A DNA stretch of 64,000 nucleotides from Paraburkholderia caffeinilytica (GCF_003368325.1 NZ_CP031466.1:1116001-1180000), one strand, 5' to 3'. Positions 1 to 9,403 are shown, counted from the stretch's first letter. Program-made: numbers and translations. Notes: generated from the sequence alone by a model not told the origin.

Positions 1-77
1 CGGCCGTCGGCGATGGATACGGAGACCGGCTGGCCGTCAGCCAGCCGGACGTTGGAGAGAAGAAGAGAGCGAGTCAT
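1..77 (-). CDS. Amidohydrolase, N-terminal fragment cut by window edge
   Basis: Only the first 25 codons lie in the window; the gene runs leftward off the edge. They read MTRSLLLSNVRLADGQPVSV and then SIADG. The pattern LLLSNVRLADGxxV followed by IADG is the usual beginning of the small beta-sandwich of cytosine deaminase-like or N-acyl amino acid amidohydrolases. The metal site and substrate specificity lie outside the window, so the substrate cannot be named. It is transcribed divergently from the chemoreceptor. Confidence 0.5.
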   Translation of the reverse strand, partial: MTRSLLLSNVRLADGQPVSVSIADG

Positions 78-323
78 GGTGGTCCAGTCGATCTGACGGA
101 AGCAGGGATACGGATCCGCAGCGCGTATTGCGCGACACATAACTTTTATCTATCGCACCTTTTGATTAATTTGATGCCGACAGCGCTGAATAATCGCCCG
201 GGGCACGCCGTTATACAGGGAAGCTCACGGGAAGCACTGAAGGCCCGCACGCCACGTTGTTATTGAGTCCGTTCACCCACTTCTATATTACATAAAGGTG
301 AAAACGGGGAAGATTTTCCGGCT

Positions 324-485
324 GATGTCAGCCGCCTGTCCGCCGACGATCCCGGTGCCGGGCATTCGTCGCACTCGTATTTGAAGCGCGTGCCTGTCGA
401 TGAACTCAAGATCGACCGGCCGTGTGCGATCGGCATGGCGACGGTGGCAGGACTGGACAGAAAAGAAGGGGCGCAAAGACAATGA
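324..485 (+). pseudogene. Decayed C-terminal EAL (c-di-GMP phosphodiesterase) remnant
   Basis: The frame through base 345 translates without a stop to [20 protein letters not shown] and then LKIDRP, and terminates at 483-485. This is clearly the conserved EAL-domain segment DDFGTGYSSLSYLKRLPVDxLKIDRS, with substitutions at the DDFGTG loop (F to P, T to A). There is no start codon, no EAL motif upstream and no catalytic lysine/glutamate set downstream, so only a fragment survives. Its stop codon overlaps the ATG of the chemoreceptor. I infer that an ancestral phosphodiesterase gene was truncated here, possibly when the chemoreceptor gene was brought next to it. Confidence 0.6.
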
Positions 486-2044
486 AAAACATCACGATCG
501 CTCGCTGGCTCGCCATGACACTCGGTGGCGCGCTGCTCGCGCTGGCAGTGGTCAGCGGCTACGGATTGGCGCAACTTCACGCATCCTATCAGCGCATCGA
601 AGGCTTGGAGACGCGCACGATACCGAGCCTGAAATCGATATCGGCCGCACTCGATAAAGTGGCCGCAATGCGGCTGGCCGTTTACCGCTACGTGGTCGAT
701 GGTGTCGACGATGCCAGCCGTTCGGGTATGAAACGGGACATTGCCGAGTCAGATCGTCAGTTTGACGAAGTAATTGCTGGCGCGCTGGCTCACGAACTCT
801 CTGACGACACCGATCGAAAACTGTTCGAGGCGGATCGTGCCCGCATGGGCACGTATCGCGACGCCCGTCAGGCGTTCTTCGACAAGATGCAGGCGGGCGA
901 CCGCGATGGCGCACTCGCGATGCTTCACGACGGCGGCGCCGTTCATAACGCTGCGCTGGCGCTGAACGATGGGCTTCACGAGCATCTGAGCGAGAACATC
1001 GCTCGCAGCAACGTGGTGCGAGAGGAAAATGCAAACGCCTACCGGCTCGCGTTCAGCCTGATGCTCGCGATCGCCGGCGCGGCGCTCGTGGTGACCGGGA
1101 TACTGGGGAGCCGCCTCTATGCAATTATCAGCCGGGGTATGCGTCAGATGCAGGACACTTTGGAGCGTGTCAGCCGGTCACTGGATCTTTCGCAGCGCGC
1201 AAGCGTTGTGCGAATGGACGAGATCGGTCACACGGCAACCGCACTAAACAGCCTGCTCGAGCAGATGGCCGCGGTGGTCGCCGAGGTGCGCTCATCGAGC
1301 GATGCGGTCGGTGCGGCGTCGAAACAGATTGCTGCCGGCAACCTCGATTTGTCGTCGCGTACCGAACAGCAGGCTGCATCGCTGCAACAGACGGCCGGCA
1401 ACCTCGGCGAGCTCACTGCAACCGTGCAGCAGAACGCCGACGCCGCGCGACAGGCCAACGCGCTTGCTGTCAGCACGACGCGAATTTCCGATGAAGGAAA
1501 TCGGGCGGTCGAACGGATGGTCGGCACGATGAGCGAAATCGCGGCGAGCTCCTCGCGAATCGCGGAAATCATATCGATGATCGAAGGCGTCGCATTCCAG
1601 ACCAACATTCTTGCACTGAACGCAGCGGTCGAGGCGGCGCGGGCGGGCGAGGAAGGGCGAGGCTTCGCGGTGGTCGCGGCGGAGGTGCGTAGTCTTGCGC
1701 AACGTTCTTCGTCTGCTGCGAAGGAGATCAAGGATCTGATCGAGCAATCGGTCGCCACGATTCGATCGGGCTCGCAACAGGCGCAGGAGGCGGGCCGCGC
1801 GACCGCGGAGGTGCAGCAGGCGATACGCCGGGTCGCGGGTATTGTCGAAGAGATTGCTACGGCGTCGGATCTGCAGGGTCACGGCATCGAGGAGGTCAAC
1901 GTGGCGATCGGCCAGATCGATCAGGTTACCCAGCAGAATGCGGCGCTGGTCGAAGAGGCGGCGGCCGCCGCGCAGTCGCTCGACGAACAGGTGACGCGCC
2001 TCGACGAGGCTGTTTCCATCTTTACGGTGGGCTCCCGCGCGTAG
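482..2044 (+). CDS. Methyl-accepting chemotaxis protein
   Basis: A 520-residue chemoreceptor of the inner membrane that signals to CheA/CheW. Transmembrane segment 1 is at about residues 10-32. A helical periplasmic four-helix-bundle ligand domain covers about 33-187, and transmembrane segment 2 is at about 188-209. A HAMP domain follows, then a long methyl-accepting coiled coil. The highly conserved hairpin tip ([20 protein letters not shown]) begins near residue 368. The start at 482 is chosen over an in-frame ATG at 422 because the protein then begins right before TM1 and a GAAGGGG stretch lies upstream; the upstream 20 residues are translated EAL-remnant DNA in another frame. It ends 21 bp before the convergent polyamine operon, so it might sense polyamines, but that is only positional inference. 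Confidence 0.93.
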   Translation: MKNITIARWLAMTLGGALLALAVVSGYGLAQLHASYQRIEGLETRTIPSLKSISAALDKVAAMRLAVYRYVVDGVDDASRSGMKRDIAESDRQFDEVIAGALAHELSDDTDRKLFEADRARMGTYRDARQAFFDKMQAGDRDGALAMLHDGGAVHNAALALNDGLHEHLSENIARSNVVREENANAYRLAFSLMLAIAGAALVVTGILGSRLYAIISRGMRQMQDTLERVSRSLDLSQRASVVRMDEIGHTATALNSLLEQMAAVVAEVRSSSDAVGAASKQIAAGNLDLSSRTEQQAASLQQTAGNLGELTATVQQNADAARQANALAVSTTRISDEGNRAVERMVGTMSEIAASSSRIAEIISMIEGVAFQTNILALNAAVEAARAGEEGRGFAVVAAEVRSLAQRSSSAAKEIKDLIEQSVATIRSGSQQAQEAGRATAEVQQAIRRVAGIVEEIATASDLQGHGIEEVNVAIGQIDQVTQQNAALVEEAAAAAQSLDEQVTRLDEAVSIFTVGSRA

Positions 2045-2065
2045 TTCCGCCGGTGCAAGACACGC

Positions 2066-3388
2066 CTAGAACAACTCCAGAATCCGGTGATACATCATCC
2101 CGAGTTCCAGCGCCGGTCCACGCAATGCCGGGCCGCCCGGAAAGCGTGCATGCCGCAACTGCGCGAACAGATCGAAGGCGGCCGTCTCACCGGCCATGGC
2201 TTTAGCAATCACGCGTCCGGCAATGCCGGTCAGCGCCACGCCGTGACCCGAAAAGCCCTGCACGTAGAAGTAGTTCGGATCGATCGAGCCGAAATCGGGC
2301 GCACGGTTGCGCGTCACGTCGACAAAACCGCCCCACGCATAGTCGATTCGCACATCGCCTAGCTGCGGGAACACGCCGATCATGCGTTTGCGAATCTCTT
2401 CGCCGAGCTGGACAGGCGAAGCACCAGTCGAACTCGCGCGCCCGCCGAACAGCACGCGATGATCGGCCGACAAGCGGAAGTAATCGAGGAAGAAGTTGTT
2501 GTCGCAAATCGCCTCGCGCCCTTTGATCAGCGCGTCGGCGCGTGCCTGACCGAGCGGTTCCGTGGCGACAATGTAGGAAGCGATCGGCGCGATGCGCGCG
2601 GCCACCGGTGCGGGCAACACGTCGCCGATCGTGGCGTTGCCGCATGCCGCGACGAAGCGGCAGCGCACCTCGCCGCGAGCGGTGCGCACGATAGGCCGGG
2701 TGCCGCGCACGACTTCGGTCACCGGCGAATGCGCAAACAATTGGGCACCTTCACGACGTGCCGCATCGGCAAGACCGAGGCAGTATTTGAGCGGATGCAG
2801 ATGGCCGGAAAACGGATCGTAGACGCCTGCCAGATAGCGTTGCGACGCGACGCGTGAACGCACTTCATCGGTATCGAGCCACGACAGTTTCGTATAGCCC
2901 CAGCGTTGCGAGGCCGACTCCATCCACGAACGCAAATCCGGCACACGCTTCGGTTTGGTGGCCACCGTCAGATAGCCGGAGGTGAAATCGCAGTCGATGC
3001 CGTAGCGTTCGATGCGTTCGCGCACCAAAGCCACGCCTTCCACCGACATCGCCCACGCGGCGCGCGCACCGTCGAGCCCGAGTTGGCGTTCGATGATCTC
3101 GTCTTTCGCGAAACCGACCAGCGTCTGTCCGCCGTTGCGCCCCGACGCGCCCCAACCGGGACGATGCGCATCGAGCACGATCACCGACAAGCCGCGCGCC
3201 CGGCATTCCAGCGCCACCGACAACCCGGAGAAGCCCGCGCCGATCACACAGACGTCGGCCTCCAGCGTGCCGTCGAGCATCGGATCGTCGGCTGGCGGAC
3301 GCGCGGCGCTCGCCTCGTAGTAGGAGTTGGCGATCAGCGCATCGGCGCGGCGGTCGAGGGTGTTAAAGCCAGGCGTTGGAGCATTCAT
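2066..3388 (-). CDS. puuB: FAD-dependent oxidase, PuuB-like (second copy)
   Basis: A 440-residue DAO-type FAD oxidoreductase resembling gamma-glutamylputrescine oxidase, which oxidises gamma-glutamylputrescine to the aldehyde, ammonia and H2O2. The dinucleotide-binding motif VCVIGAGFSGLSVALE follows a 45-residue leader. SGRNGGQTL and the C-terminal YVQGFSGHGVALTGIAGRVI motif are typical of the family. The chosen ATG overlaps the stop of the upstream paralogue by one base (TGATG), so the two are translationally coupled. A longer frame extends to 3658 but reads through the paralogue's coding sequence. It is the last gene of the long minus-strand polyamine operon. The two copies clearly differ in sequence, so their substrates may differ. 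Confidence 0.85.
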   Translation of the reverse strand: MNAPTPGFNTLDRRADALIANSYYEASAARPPADDPMLDGTLEADVCVIGAGFSGLSVALECRARGLSVIVLDAHRPGWGASGRNGGQTLVGFAKDEIIERQLGLDGARAAWAMSVEGVALVRERIERYGIDCDFTSGYLTVATKPKRVPDLRSWMESASQRWGYTKLSWLDTDEVRSRVASQRYLAGVYDPFSGHLHPLKYCLGLADAARREGAQLFAHSPVTEVVRGTRPIVRTARGEVRCRFVAACGNATIGDVLPAPVAARIAPIASYIVATEPLGQARADALIKGREAICDNNFFLDYFRLSADHRVLFGGRASSTGASPVQLGEEIRKRMIGVFPQLGDVRIDYAWGGFVDVTRNRAPDFGSIDPNYFYVQGFSGHGVALTGIAGRVIAKAMAGETAAFDLFAQLRHARFPGGPALRGPALELGMMYHRILELF

Positions 3389-4680
3389 CAAAGCAGGTCC
3401 TTCATTCGATACCAGGCCATCGCGAGCACGAGGGCGGGGGTGCGCAGTGTAGCGCCGCCGGGGAAGTCGCGGTGACGAATCTTGCCGAACAAGTCGAAGC
3501 GCGAGGCCTGGCCGTCGATCGCTTCGGCGATCAGCTTGCCCGCGAGCCCGGTGGTGTTCACGCCATGGCCGGAGAAACCTTGCGCGAAATACACGGTGGG
3601 CGATAGCCGCCCGAAATGCGGCGCGCGATTCATCGTGATGTCGACGAAGCCGCCCCACGCATAGTCGATTTTGACATCGTCGAGTTGCGGGAAAGTTTTC
3701 AGCATATCGCGGCGCATCGCTTCACCGAGATTGCGCGGCGCGAACGTCGAATAGCTGACTTTGCCGCCCCACAGCAAACGATTGTCGGGGGCGGGCCGGA
3801 AATAGTCCAGCACGAAGCGGCTGTCGCACACGGCCGCTTTCGCCGGCATCAGCGCTTCGGCGCGATCGGGGTCGAGCGGTTCGGTGGCGATCACGTAGGT
3901 GCCGACCGGCATGATCTTGCTGGCGAGATCCGGCGCGAGTTGTCCGAGATAGGTATTGCAGGCGAGCACGACAAATTGCGCATTTACCTTGCCGCGCGCC
4001 GTTTCGGCCACATGCCGGCCGTTTTCCTCGCGCAGCGCGGTGACGCAACTGTCTTCGAAAATCCGTACGCCGGCCTCGCGTGCCGCGCGCGCCAGACCGA
4101 GCGTGTAATTCAACGGATGCAGATGGCCGCTGTCCGCATCGAACAATCCGCCGAGGTAGCGTTGCGATTGAACATAGCTGCCGACGCCGTCGGCGTCGAC
4201 ATAGCTGAAGCGGTCGTAGCCGAAGCGCCGTTGCGCTTCGTCGCGCCATTTTTGCAGCGCGTCCGTATCGCGCGGCTTGTTCGCCGCGGTCAGGTAACCG
4301 ATGGTCAGGTCGCAGTCGATCTGATGCTTCGCGACGCGTTCCTTGACGATATCCAGGGTTTCGAGCCCCATGTCCCAAACACGCTTCACGTCATCCGCGG
4401 GCATGAACTTCGCGAATGTATCGATATCGCAGGCAAAGCCGCCGATCAACTGGCCGCCATTGCGGCCGCTCGCGGCCCATCCGACTTTCGATGCTTCGAG
4501 CACCGCGACCGAGTGACCGCGTTCGGCGAGATTCAACGCGGTCGAGATGCCGGTGAGTCCCGCGCCGATCACGCAGACGTCGACATTGAGCGTTTCTTCG
4601 AGCGGGGGATGGCGGGTGGTGTCGTTGGCGGTTGCTGCGTAATACGAGGCGACGTGAGGCTGGTTTGAGAAACGGAGCAT
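3388..4680 (-). CDS. puuB: Gamma-glutamylputrescine oxidase (PuuB-like, first copy)
   Basis: A 430-residue FAD-dependent oxidase for step two of the Puu pathway. It has an N-terminal GAGLTG nucleotide-binding motif near residue 38, the SGRNGGQLIGG flavin-contact segment, and the C-terminal VYFAQGFSGHGVNTTGLAGK motif. The start at MLRFSNQPHVASYY is preferred because family members begin in the same way; the frame continues 15 codons upstream without a better signal. Overall layout is the same as in the following paralogue. The gene follows a strong hairpin at 4708-4738 after the porin gene. Assignment to PuuB rests on the family and on puuA, puuC and puuD in the same locus. Confidence 0.88.
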   Translation of the reverse strand: MLRFSNQPHVASYYAATANDTTRHPPLEETLNVDVCVIGAGLTGISTALNLAERGHSVAVLEASKVGWAASGRNGGQLIGGFACDIDTFAKFMPADDVKRVWDMGLETLDIVKERVAKHQIDCDLTIGYLTAANKPRDTDALQKWRDEAQRRFGYDRFSYVDADGVGSYVQSQRYLGGLFDADSGHLHPLNYTLGLARAAREAGVRIFEDSCVTALREENGRHVAETARGKVNAQFVVLACNTYLGQLAPDLASKIMPVGTYVIATEPLDPDRAEALMPAKAAVCDSRFVLDYFRPAPDNRLLWGGKVSYSTFAPRNLGEAMRRDMLKTFPQLDDVKIDYAWGGFVDITMNRAPHFGRLSPTVYFAQGFSGHGVNTTGLAGKLIAEAIDGQASRFDLFGKIRHRDFPGGATLRTPALVLAMAWYRMKDLL

Positions 4681-4707
4681 AGGCAGAGCATGCGGAAGAG
4701 GCCCTGA

Positions 4708-4738
4708 CGCGTGGCCCGCGGTCAAGCCGGGCCACGCG
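4708..4738 (-). terminator. Intercistronic hairpin between porin and oxidase genes
   Basis: CGCGTGGCCCG (4708-4718) and CGGGCCACGCG (4728-4738) form a perfect 11-bp stem with a 9-base loop, 15 bases beyond the DUF3138 stop codon and 28 bases before the oxidase start. No run of U follows on the minus strand, so it is better seen as an mRNA-stabilising or partially attenuating hairpin than as a full intrinsic terminator. Confidence 0.55.
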
Positions 4739-4753
4739 ATGAGGCGGGTCGTG

Positions 4754-6322
4754 TTAGAACGAGTAGATGAACTGCGTCGCGAGCAGGTCGTTGGACTTGC
4801 CGTACGAGCCGTCGTTCTTCAGGAACACCTGTTTGTTCGCCCAGTCGTGGCGGTATTCCACCTTGACCGTGATCTGCTGGGTCGGATAGAACAGCAGGTC
4901 GAGCGACACGTCCTGACGGGTGGCGCCCTTGCACTCGAAGCCGAGACCGCCGTTCGCCTTCGAATTGGCGAGGCAGTCCGCGCCGATACCGAAGCCGTCC
5001 GCCGTATCCATGCCGTTCGAATTCAGCGCGATGCCACCGCCGCCACCGCCGTTCTTGCTGTCGACGAGCAGGTCATAGCGCACCGTCGCGCCCATGCGGC
5101 CCACCACCGGCAGGTTGAACTTGCGGTGCGCGAGCAGCGAGAGGCCGTACCACTGCGCCTGACCGCCGTTGTACGCCGCGTTCTGCTGCTGGCCGTAGTC
5201 GATTTCGGCGTTGTACTGCACGTCGGCGAGGGTGTAGGTCAGGTCGGCTTCGGTGAAGAAGAACGTGCCGCCCGCGCTAGGCGATTGACCGCCTACGCCG
5301 TACGAGACCGCGCCGGTGTTCGCATCAATGGCGCTAGGCAGCGTCTGACGGCCGATATTGAACGACCCGCCGACATCCAGCGCGCTCGACCACGTGTAGT
5401 CGGTACGCGCCGTGAACGTCGGGATCTTGTTGCTGGTCGTGATCGGATCGCCAAGTGCGTTGGTGCCGACCTGCGTCGTCGCGCCGTACGTGCGGTACTG
5501 CTCGTTGCCGAGGAAGAACTTCCACGCCCAGTTACCCGTCGTGTAGTTCGCACCGATCCCGATGTAGCTGCCCGGATCCGAGAAGTCATACAGCAGGTTG
5601 TGCGTGAGCGTGAGCATCTGGTTCGACTGCTGCACTTCATAACCGCCGAAGCTCGGAATCAAACCGGCGACGAGCGTCGTCGTCGCCGTGAGCGGCACAT
5701 TGACGACTGCCGTGTTGAGGATGTTGTTGCCGATGTTGCCATGCTCGTTCGTCAGCAGCGTAATACCGTTGCCGCGGTTCGGCATCAAGGTGATTTCGGC
5801 CGACGGCGCCATCGGGCCTACACCGAAGGTCTTCTTGATGTCGAGGTACAGATCGCCGAACGTACTGTTGAAGTAGTTGTAGGCGCTTTCGTGGTTCGCG
5901 AACAGGAACGACGAGCTGCTCTGCGCACGGTTATAGATGTAGGTCGGATCGATATAACCGGTCACCGACAGGCCGGCGATCGGCCCCGTGTTCGCCGCGT
6001 CCACCAGCGAATCGACCTTCAGCTGCTGATTGGCGATCTGCTGCTTCATCGAATCGACCTGATCGTTGGTCAGCGTCGCCTGCGCCTTGCCGTAGTCCGG
6101 CGAGGAGATGTCGACCGGCGCCGCCACCACGGCCGGCGCCGGAGCCGGTGCCGCTGCCACCGCCTTCGGCTTGGACGCCACCTCGGCACGCAACTGCTTC
6201 ACCTCCTTTTGCAGCGCGTTGAGCTGGGCCTGTAGCGCCTTGATCTGGTCGCTGGTGGCGTCCGCCATGGCAAAGCCTGGCAAACTCCCCGCCACCAACA
6301 GACAGATGAGCTTCTTTCTCAT
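4754..6322 (-). CDS. DUF3138 outer-membrane porin-like protein
   Basis: A 522-residue protein that starts MRKKLICLLVAGSLPGFAMA, a Sec signal peptide with cleavage expected after AMA. A coiled-coil segment follows (DQIKALQAQLNALQKEVKQL, continuing through an Ala/Pro linker). The rest alternates in beta-strand fashion and ends in an aromatic-terminated strand (ATQFIYSF), the usual signature for beta-barrel insertion by the Bam complex. This matches DUF3138, a family known mainly from Burkholderiaceae. The coiled-coil N-terminus resembles trimeric sugar porins. The start at 6322 is chosen for the signal peptide; the frame is open to 6832 only because it overlaps potI. It lies between the transporter and oxidase genes, so I infer a role as outer-membrane channel for polyamines or their conjugates. 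Confidence 0.8.
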   Translation of the reverse strand: MRKKLICLLVAGSLPGFAMADATSDQIKALQAQLNALQKEVKQLRAEVASKPKAVAAAPAPAPAVVAAPVDISSPDYGKAQATLTNDQVDSMKQQIANQQLKVDSLVDAANTGPIAGLSVTGYIDPTYIYNRAQSSSSFLFANHESAYNYFNSTFGDLYLDIKKTFGVGPMAPSAEITLMPNRGNGITLLTNEHGNIGNNILNTAVVNVPLTATTTLVAGLIPSFGGYEVQQSNQMLTLTHNLLYDFSDPGSYIGIGANYTTGNWAWKFFLGNEQYRTYGATTQVGTNALGDPITTSNKIPTFTARTDYTWSSALDVGGSFNIGRQTLPSAIDANTGAVSYGVGGQSPSAGGTFFFTEADLTYTLADVQYNAEIDYGQQQNAAYNGGQAQWYGLSLLAHRKFNLPVVGRMGATVRYDLLVDSKNGGGGGGIALNSNGMDTADGFGIGADCLANSKANGGLGFECKGATRQDVSLDLLFYPTQQITVKVEYRHDWANKQVFLKNDGSYGKSNDLLATQFIYSF

Positions 6323-6360
6323 GCAAATTCTCCTTATTGGTCGTATTGCAAAAGGACTTC

Positions 6361-7272
6361 TTATGCGCTTGCCGTATCGAGCGATTTCCGTACGGCGGCT
6401 TGTTGTGGTGCTGACGGCAACGGGTCCGCGGCTTCGGCGAGCGCGAACGCCATCTGCATGTCGCGGTTGCGCTTGCGCTCGCGCACCTGCATCCAGCGGT
6501 TGACGGCGATCACGCCGATCGTCACCGTGGTGATGAAGATCGTGGCGAGCGCGTTCATTTCCGGATTCAGACCGAGGCGCACACGCGAGAACACCACGAG
6601 CGGCAGCGTGGTCGAGCCAGGACCGGACAGGAACGCCGAGAGCACGAGATCGTCGAAAGACAGCGTGAACGACAGCAGCCAGCCGGACATCAGAGCCTGC
6701 GAGATCAGCGGCAGCGTGATCAGGAAGAACACCTTGAACGGCGTGGCGCCGAGATCGAGCGCGGCTTCTTCGAGCGACTTGTTGAGCTCCTTCACCCGCG
6801 ATTGCACGATGATCGCCACGTACGATACGCACAGCATCACGTGGCCGATCCAGATCGTGAAGAGGCCACGGCCCTTCGGCCAGCCGAGCATCTGTTCGAG
6901 CGCGACGAACAGCAGCAACAGCGAGATGCCCTGAATCACTTCAGGAATCACCAGCGGCGCGTTGATCATGCCGGCGAACAGCGTGAAGCCGCGAAAGCGT
7001 CCGAAGCGGGCGAGCACGAAACCTGCCCACGTACCGATCACCACCGATGCACACGCGGTCAGCAGACCGATTTTCAGCGACAGCCACGCTGCACTGAGCA
7101 GTTCGCCGTCTTGCAGCAAGGCCCCATACCATTTGAGCGAAAAGCCGGACCAGACCGTGACGAGCTTCGACTCGTTGAACGAATACACCACCAGGCTGAT
7201 GATCGGGATATACAGAAACAGAAACCCGACCGTCAGTACGCTATTGGACAGCGTTCTATTTGGCTTGATCAT
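6361..7272 (-). CDS. potI: Polyamine ABC transporter permease (PotI/PotC-type)
   Basis: A 303-residue inner-membrane permease with six predicted helices. The first is near residues 12-33 (VLTVGFLFLYIPIISLVVYS). The cytoplasmic EAA loop, EEAALDLGATPFKVFFLITLP, occurs around residue 165 and contacts the ATPase. NESKLVTVWSGFSLKWY is typical of PotI/PotC. The ATG overlaps the end of the upstream permease gene by 4 bases. It forms the channel with the next-door PotH-like subunit. The gene set and the Puu enzymes suggest putrescine as substrate. Confidence 0.92.
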   Translation of the reverse strand: MIKPNRTLSNSVLTVGFLFLYIPIISLVVYSFNESKLVTVWSGFSLKWYGALLQDGELLSAAWLSLKIGLLTACASVVIGTWAGFVLARFGRFRGFTLFAGMINAPLVIPEVIQGISLLLLFVALEQMLGWPKGRGLFTIWIGHVMLCVSYVAIIVQSRVKELNKSLEEAALDLGATPFKVFFLITLPLISQALMSGWLLSFTLSFDDLVLSAFLSGPGSTTLPLVVFSRVRLGLNPEMNALATIFITTVTIGVIAVNRWMQVRERKRNRDMQMAFALAEAADPLPSAPQQAAVRKSLDTASA

Positions 7273-8243
7273 TTCGCGTCCTCCAGTTCCTTGACCTGGT
7301 AGTACTGGAACACGGCCATCGGCACGAGCAGCAGTAGAACCATCGCGACGGTGACAGCGGATGCCATCGGCCAGTCCATATCGTTGAAGAATTCATCCCA
7401 CATCACGCGGCCGATCATCAGCGTATCGGCGCCGCCGAGCAGTTCAGGAATCACGTACTCGCCCACCGCCGGAATGAACACCAGCAGGCTGCCGGCGATG
7501 ATGCCGTTCTTCGACAGCGGCAAGGTGATGCGCGTGAACGCGGTCCACGGCTTGCAACCGAGGTCGTAAGCGGCTTCGAGCAGCGTCAGATCCATCTTCA
7601 CCAGGTGGGCATACAGCGGCATCACCATGAACGGAAGATACGAATAAACCATGCCGATATAAACGCCAATATCCGTGTGGTAGAGGCGCAACGGTGAATG
7701 AATCATGCCGATGGACATCAGCGTGTGATTGAGCAGGCCGTCGTCCTTCAGAATGCCGATCCAGGCGTAGACGCGGATCAGGAACGACGTCCAGAACGGC
7801 AGCATCACGCCCATCATCAGCAGGTTGCGTTTGGTCGGCTCCGAGCGGGCGATGTAATACGCAATCGGGTAGCCGATCAACAGGCAGAAGAAGGTCGAGA
7901 TTCCGGCCATCTTCAGCGAGCTGATATACGTCGCGACGTACAGATCGTCCTGCAGCAGGAAGGCGTAGTGGCTGAGCTGCATGGCGAAGTGCACCATGCC
8001 GTCCTTGACTGTCACGAGATCCGTGTACGGCGGGATGCCCAGACGCAGATCGGCGAAACTGATCTTCAGCACCAGCACGAACGGCAACGCGAAGAACACG
8101 AAGAGCCACATGAACGGCACGCCGATCACGGTCGTGCGGCCTGACGGCACCAGTATCGAGAGGCGTTTTTTCAGCGAGCCGAGCAGGCGGCTGCCGGACG
8201 GCGCGCCGAGCGCCGCGGGGGAGGAGGTAGTGGGATGGCTCAT
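7269..8243 (-). CDS. potH: Polyamine ABC transporter permease (PotH/PotB-type)
   Basis: A 324-residue permease partner. A 45-residue cytoplasmic leader precedes the first membrane helix (FMWLFVFFALPFVLVLKISF). The EAA loop LEAAYDLGCKPWTAFTRITLP is near residue 220. The segment VGEYVIPELLGGADTLMIG is characteristic of PotH/PotB. Its start overlaps the ATPase gene end by 4 bases and its end overlaps potI, giving tight coupling of three transport genes. Likely substrate is putrescine, inferred from context. Confidence 0.92.
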   Translation of the reverse strand: MSHPTTSSPAALGAPSGSRLLGSLKKRLSILVPSGRTTVIGVPFMWLFVFFALPFVLVLKISFADLRLGIPPYTDLVTVKDGMVHFAMQLSHYAFLLQDDLYVATYISSLKMAGISTFFCLLIGYPIAYYIARSEPTKRNLLMMGVMLPFWTSFLIRVYAWIGILKDDGLLNHTLMSIGMIHSPLRLYHTDIGVYIGMVYSYLPFMVMPLYAHLVKMDLTLLEAAYDLGCKPWTAFTRITLPLSKNGIIAGSLLVFIPAVGEYVIPELLGGADTLMIGRVMWDEFFNDMDWPMASAVTVAMVLLLLVPMAVFQYYQVKELEDAK

Positions 8244-9403
8244 TGCGTCAGCACCACGCCGCTGGCGGGCGACCAGTAGACGAACACGTCGTCGTTATAG
8301 GACGGCGCACCTTCGCTCATCAGGTGCGAGCTGGAGAGATTCGACACGACCGTCTTGCCGCTCGGCAGGCGCACGTGATACAGCGAATAGCTGCCCATGT
8401 ACGCGACGTCCGAGACCACGCCGCGCGCCCAGTTGTGCGGTGTGGAAGGCTTGTCGAGCGAAACCTTCACGCGTTCCGGACGCACCGAGATGCCCACCGG
8501 CATGCCGAGCGGGCCGGTAATGCCGTGGCTCACGTAAATGCGCGACTCGAGGTCTTCGCTTTCCACGAAGATGTGGTCCGGCTCATCCGCGACCACGGTG
8601 CCTTCGAACAGATTGGTCGAGCCGATGAACTCGGCCGAGAAGCGGCTATTCGGGAACTCGTACACCTGGCTGGGCGAGCCGATCTGCACGATGCGGCCTT
8701 CGCTCATCACGGCGAGGCGGCCTGCCATCGTCATCGCCTCTTCCTGATCGTGCGTCACCATCACGCAGGTCACGTCGACCTTCTCGATGATGTTGACCAG
8801 TTCGAGCTGGGTTTTCTGGCGGATCTTCTTGTCGAGCGCCGACATCGGTTCGTCGAGCAGCAGCAGCTTGGGGCGCTTGACGAGCGAGCGGGCCAGCGCC
8901 ACACGCTGCTGCTGTCCGCCGGACAACTGATGCGGTTTGCGTTGCGCGTATTTGCTCATCTGCACGAGATTGAGCGCGTCGGCAACGCGTTCCTTGATCT
9001 CGTTCTTCGGCGTGCCTTCCTGCTTGAGGCCGAAGGCGATATTCGCTTCGACGCTCATGTGCGGGAACAGTGCATACGACTGGAACATCATGTTGACCGG
9101 CCGCTTGTACGGCGGCATCGCGGCGAGATCTTCGCCGTCGACGAAAATGCGTCCGGAAGTCACCGTCTCGAGCCCCGCGAGCATGCGCAGGAGCGTGGAC
9201 TTGCCGCAGCCGGAGCTGCCGAGCAGCGCGAACAGTTCGTTCTTCGCAATGCTCAGATTGACGTTGTCGACAGCGGTGCTGTCGCCGAATTTCTTCACGA
9301 CATTTTCAATGCGAACGAATTCGTCCGATTTCGATTTTGTCGTGTGTGCGGGGCGGGCCATCTGGGTGGCGCCGGCTACGCTAGGTAATGTCGTCGAGTT
9401 CAT
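8240..9403 (-). CDS. potG: Polyamine ABC transporter ATP-binding protein (PotG/PotA-type)
   Basis: A 387-residue cytoplasmic ATPase. The Walker A motif GSSGCGKST is at about residue 64, followed by the Q-loop (NMMFQSYALFPHM), the signature LSGGQQQRVALAR and Walker B LLLLDEPMSALD. A C-terminal TOBE/OB regulatory domain (about 270-387) is typical of PotG/PotA and UgpC. The start at MNSTTLPSVAG is used; the frame extends 18 codons upstream with no supporting signal. About 205 bases holding a strong hairpin separate it from potF, suggesting that the binding protein is made in excess over the membrane complex. Confidence 0.94.
   Translation of the reverse strand: MNSTTLPSVAGATQMARPAHTTKSKSDEFVRIENVVKKFGDSTAVDNVNLSIAKNELFALLGSSGCGKSTLLRMLAGLETVTSGRIFVDGEDLAAMPPYKRPVNMMFQSYALFPHMSVEANIAFGLKQEGTPKNEIKERVADALNLVQMSKYAQRKPHQLSGGQQQRVALARSLVKRPKLLLLDEPMSALDKKIRQKTQLELVNIIEKVDVTCVMVTHDQEEAMTMAGRLAVMSEGRIVQIGSPSQVYEFPNSRFSAEFIGSTNLFEGTVVADEPDHIFVESEDLESRIYVSHGITGPLGMPVGISVRPERVKVSLDKPSTPHNWARGVVSDVAYMGSYSLYHVRLPSGKTVVSNLSSSHLMSEGAPSYNDDVFVYWSPASGVVLTQ

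Noticed and set aside
4739..6235. Long 498-residue frame on the plus strand over the DUF3138 gene
   Set aside because: It is Arg/Val-rich with no motif and lies antisense to a gene with a signal peptide and beta-barrel end. A typical high-GC shadow frame.
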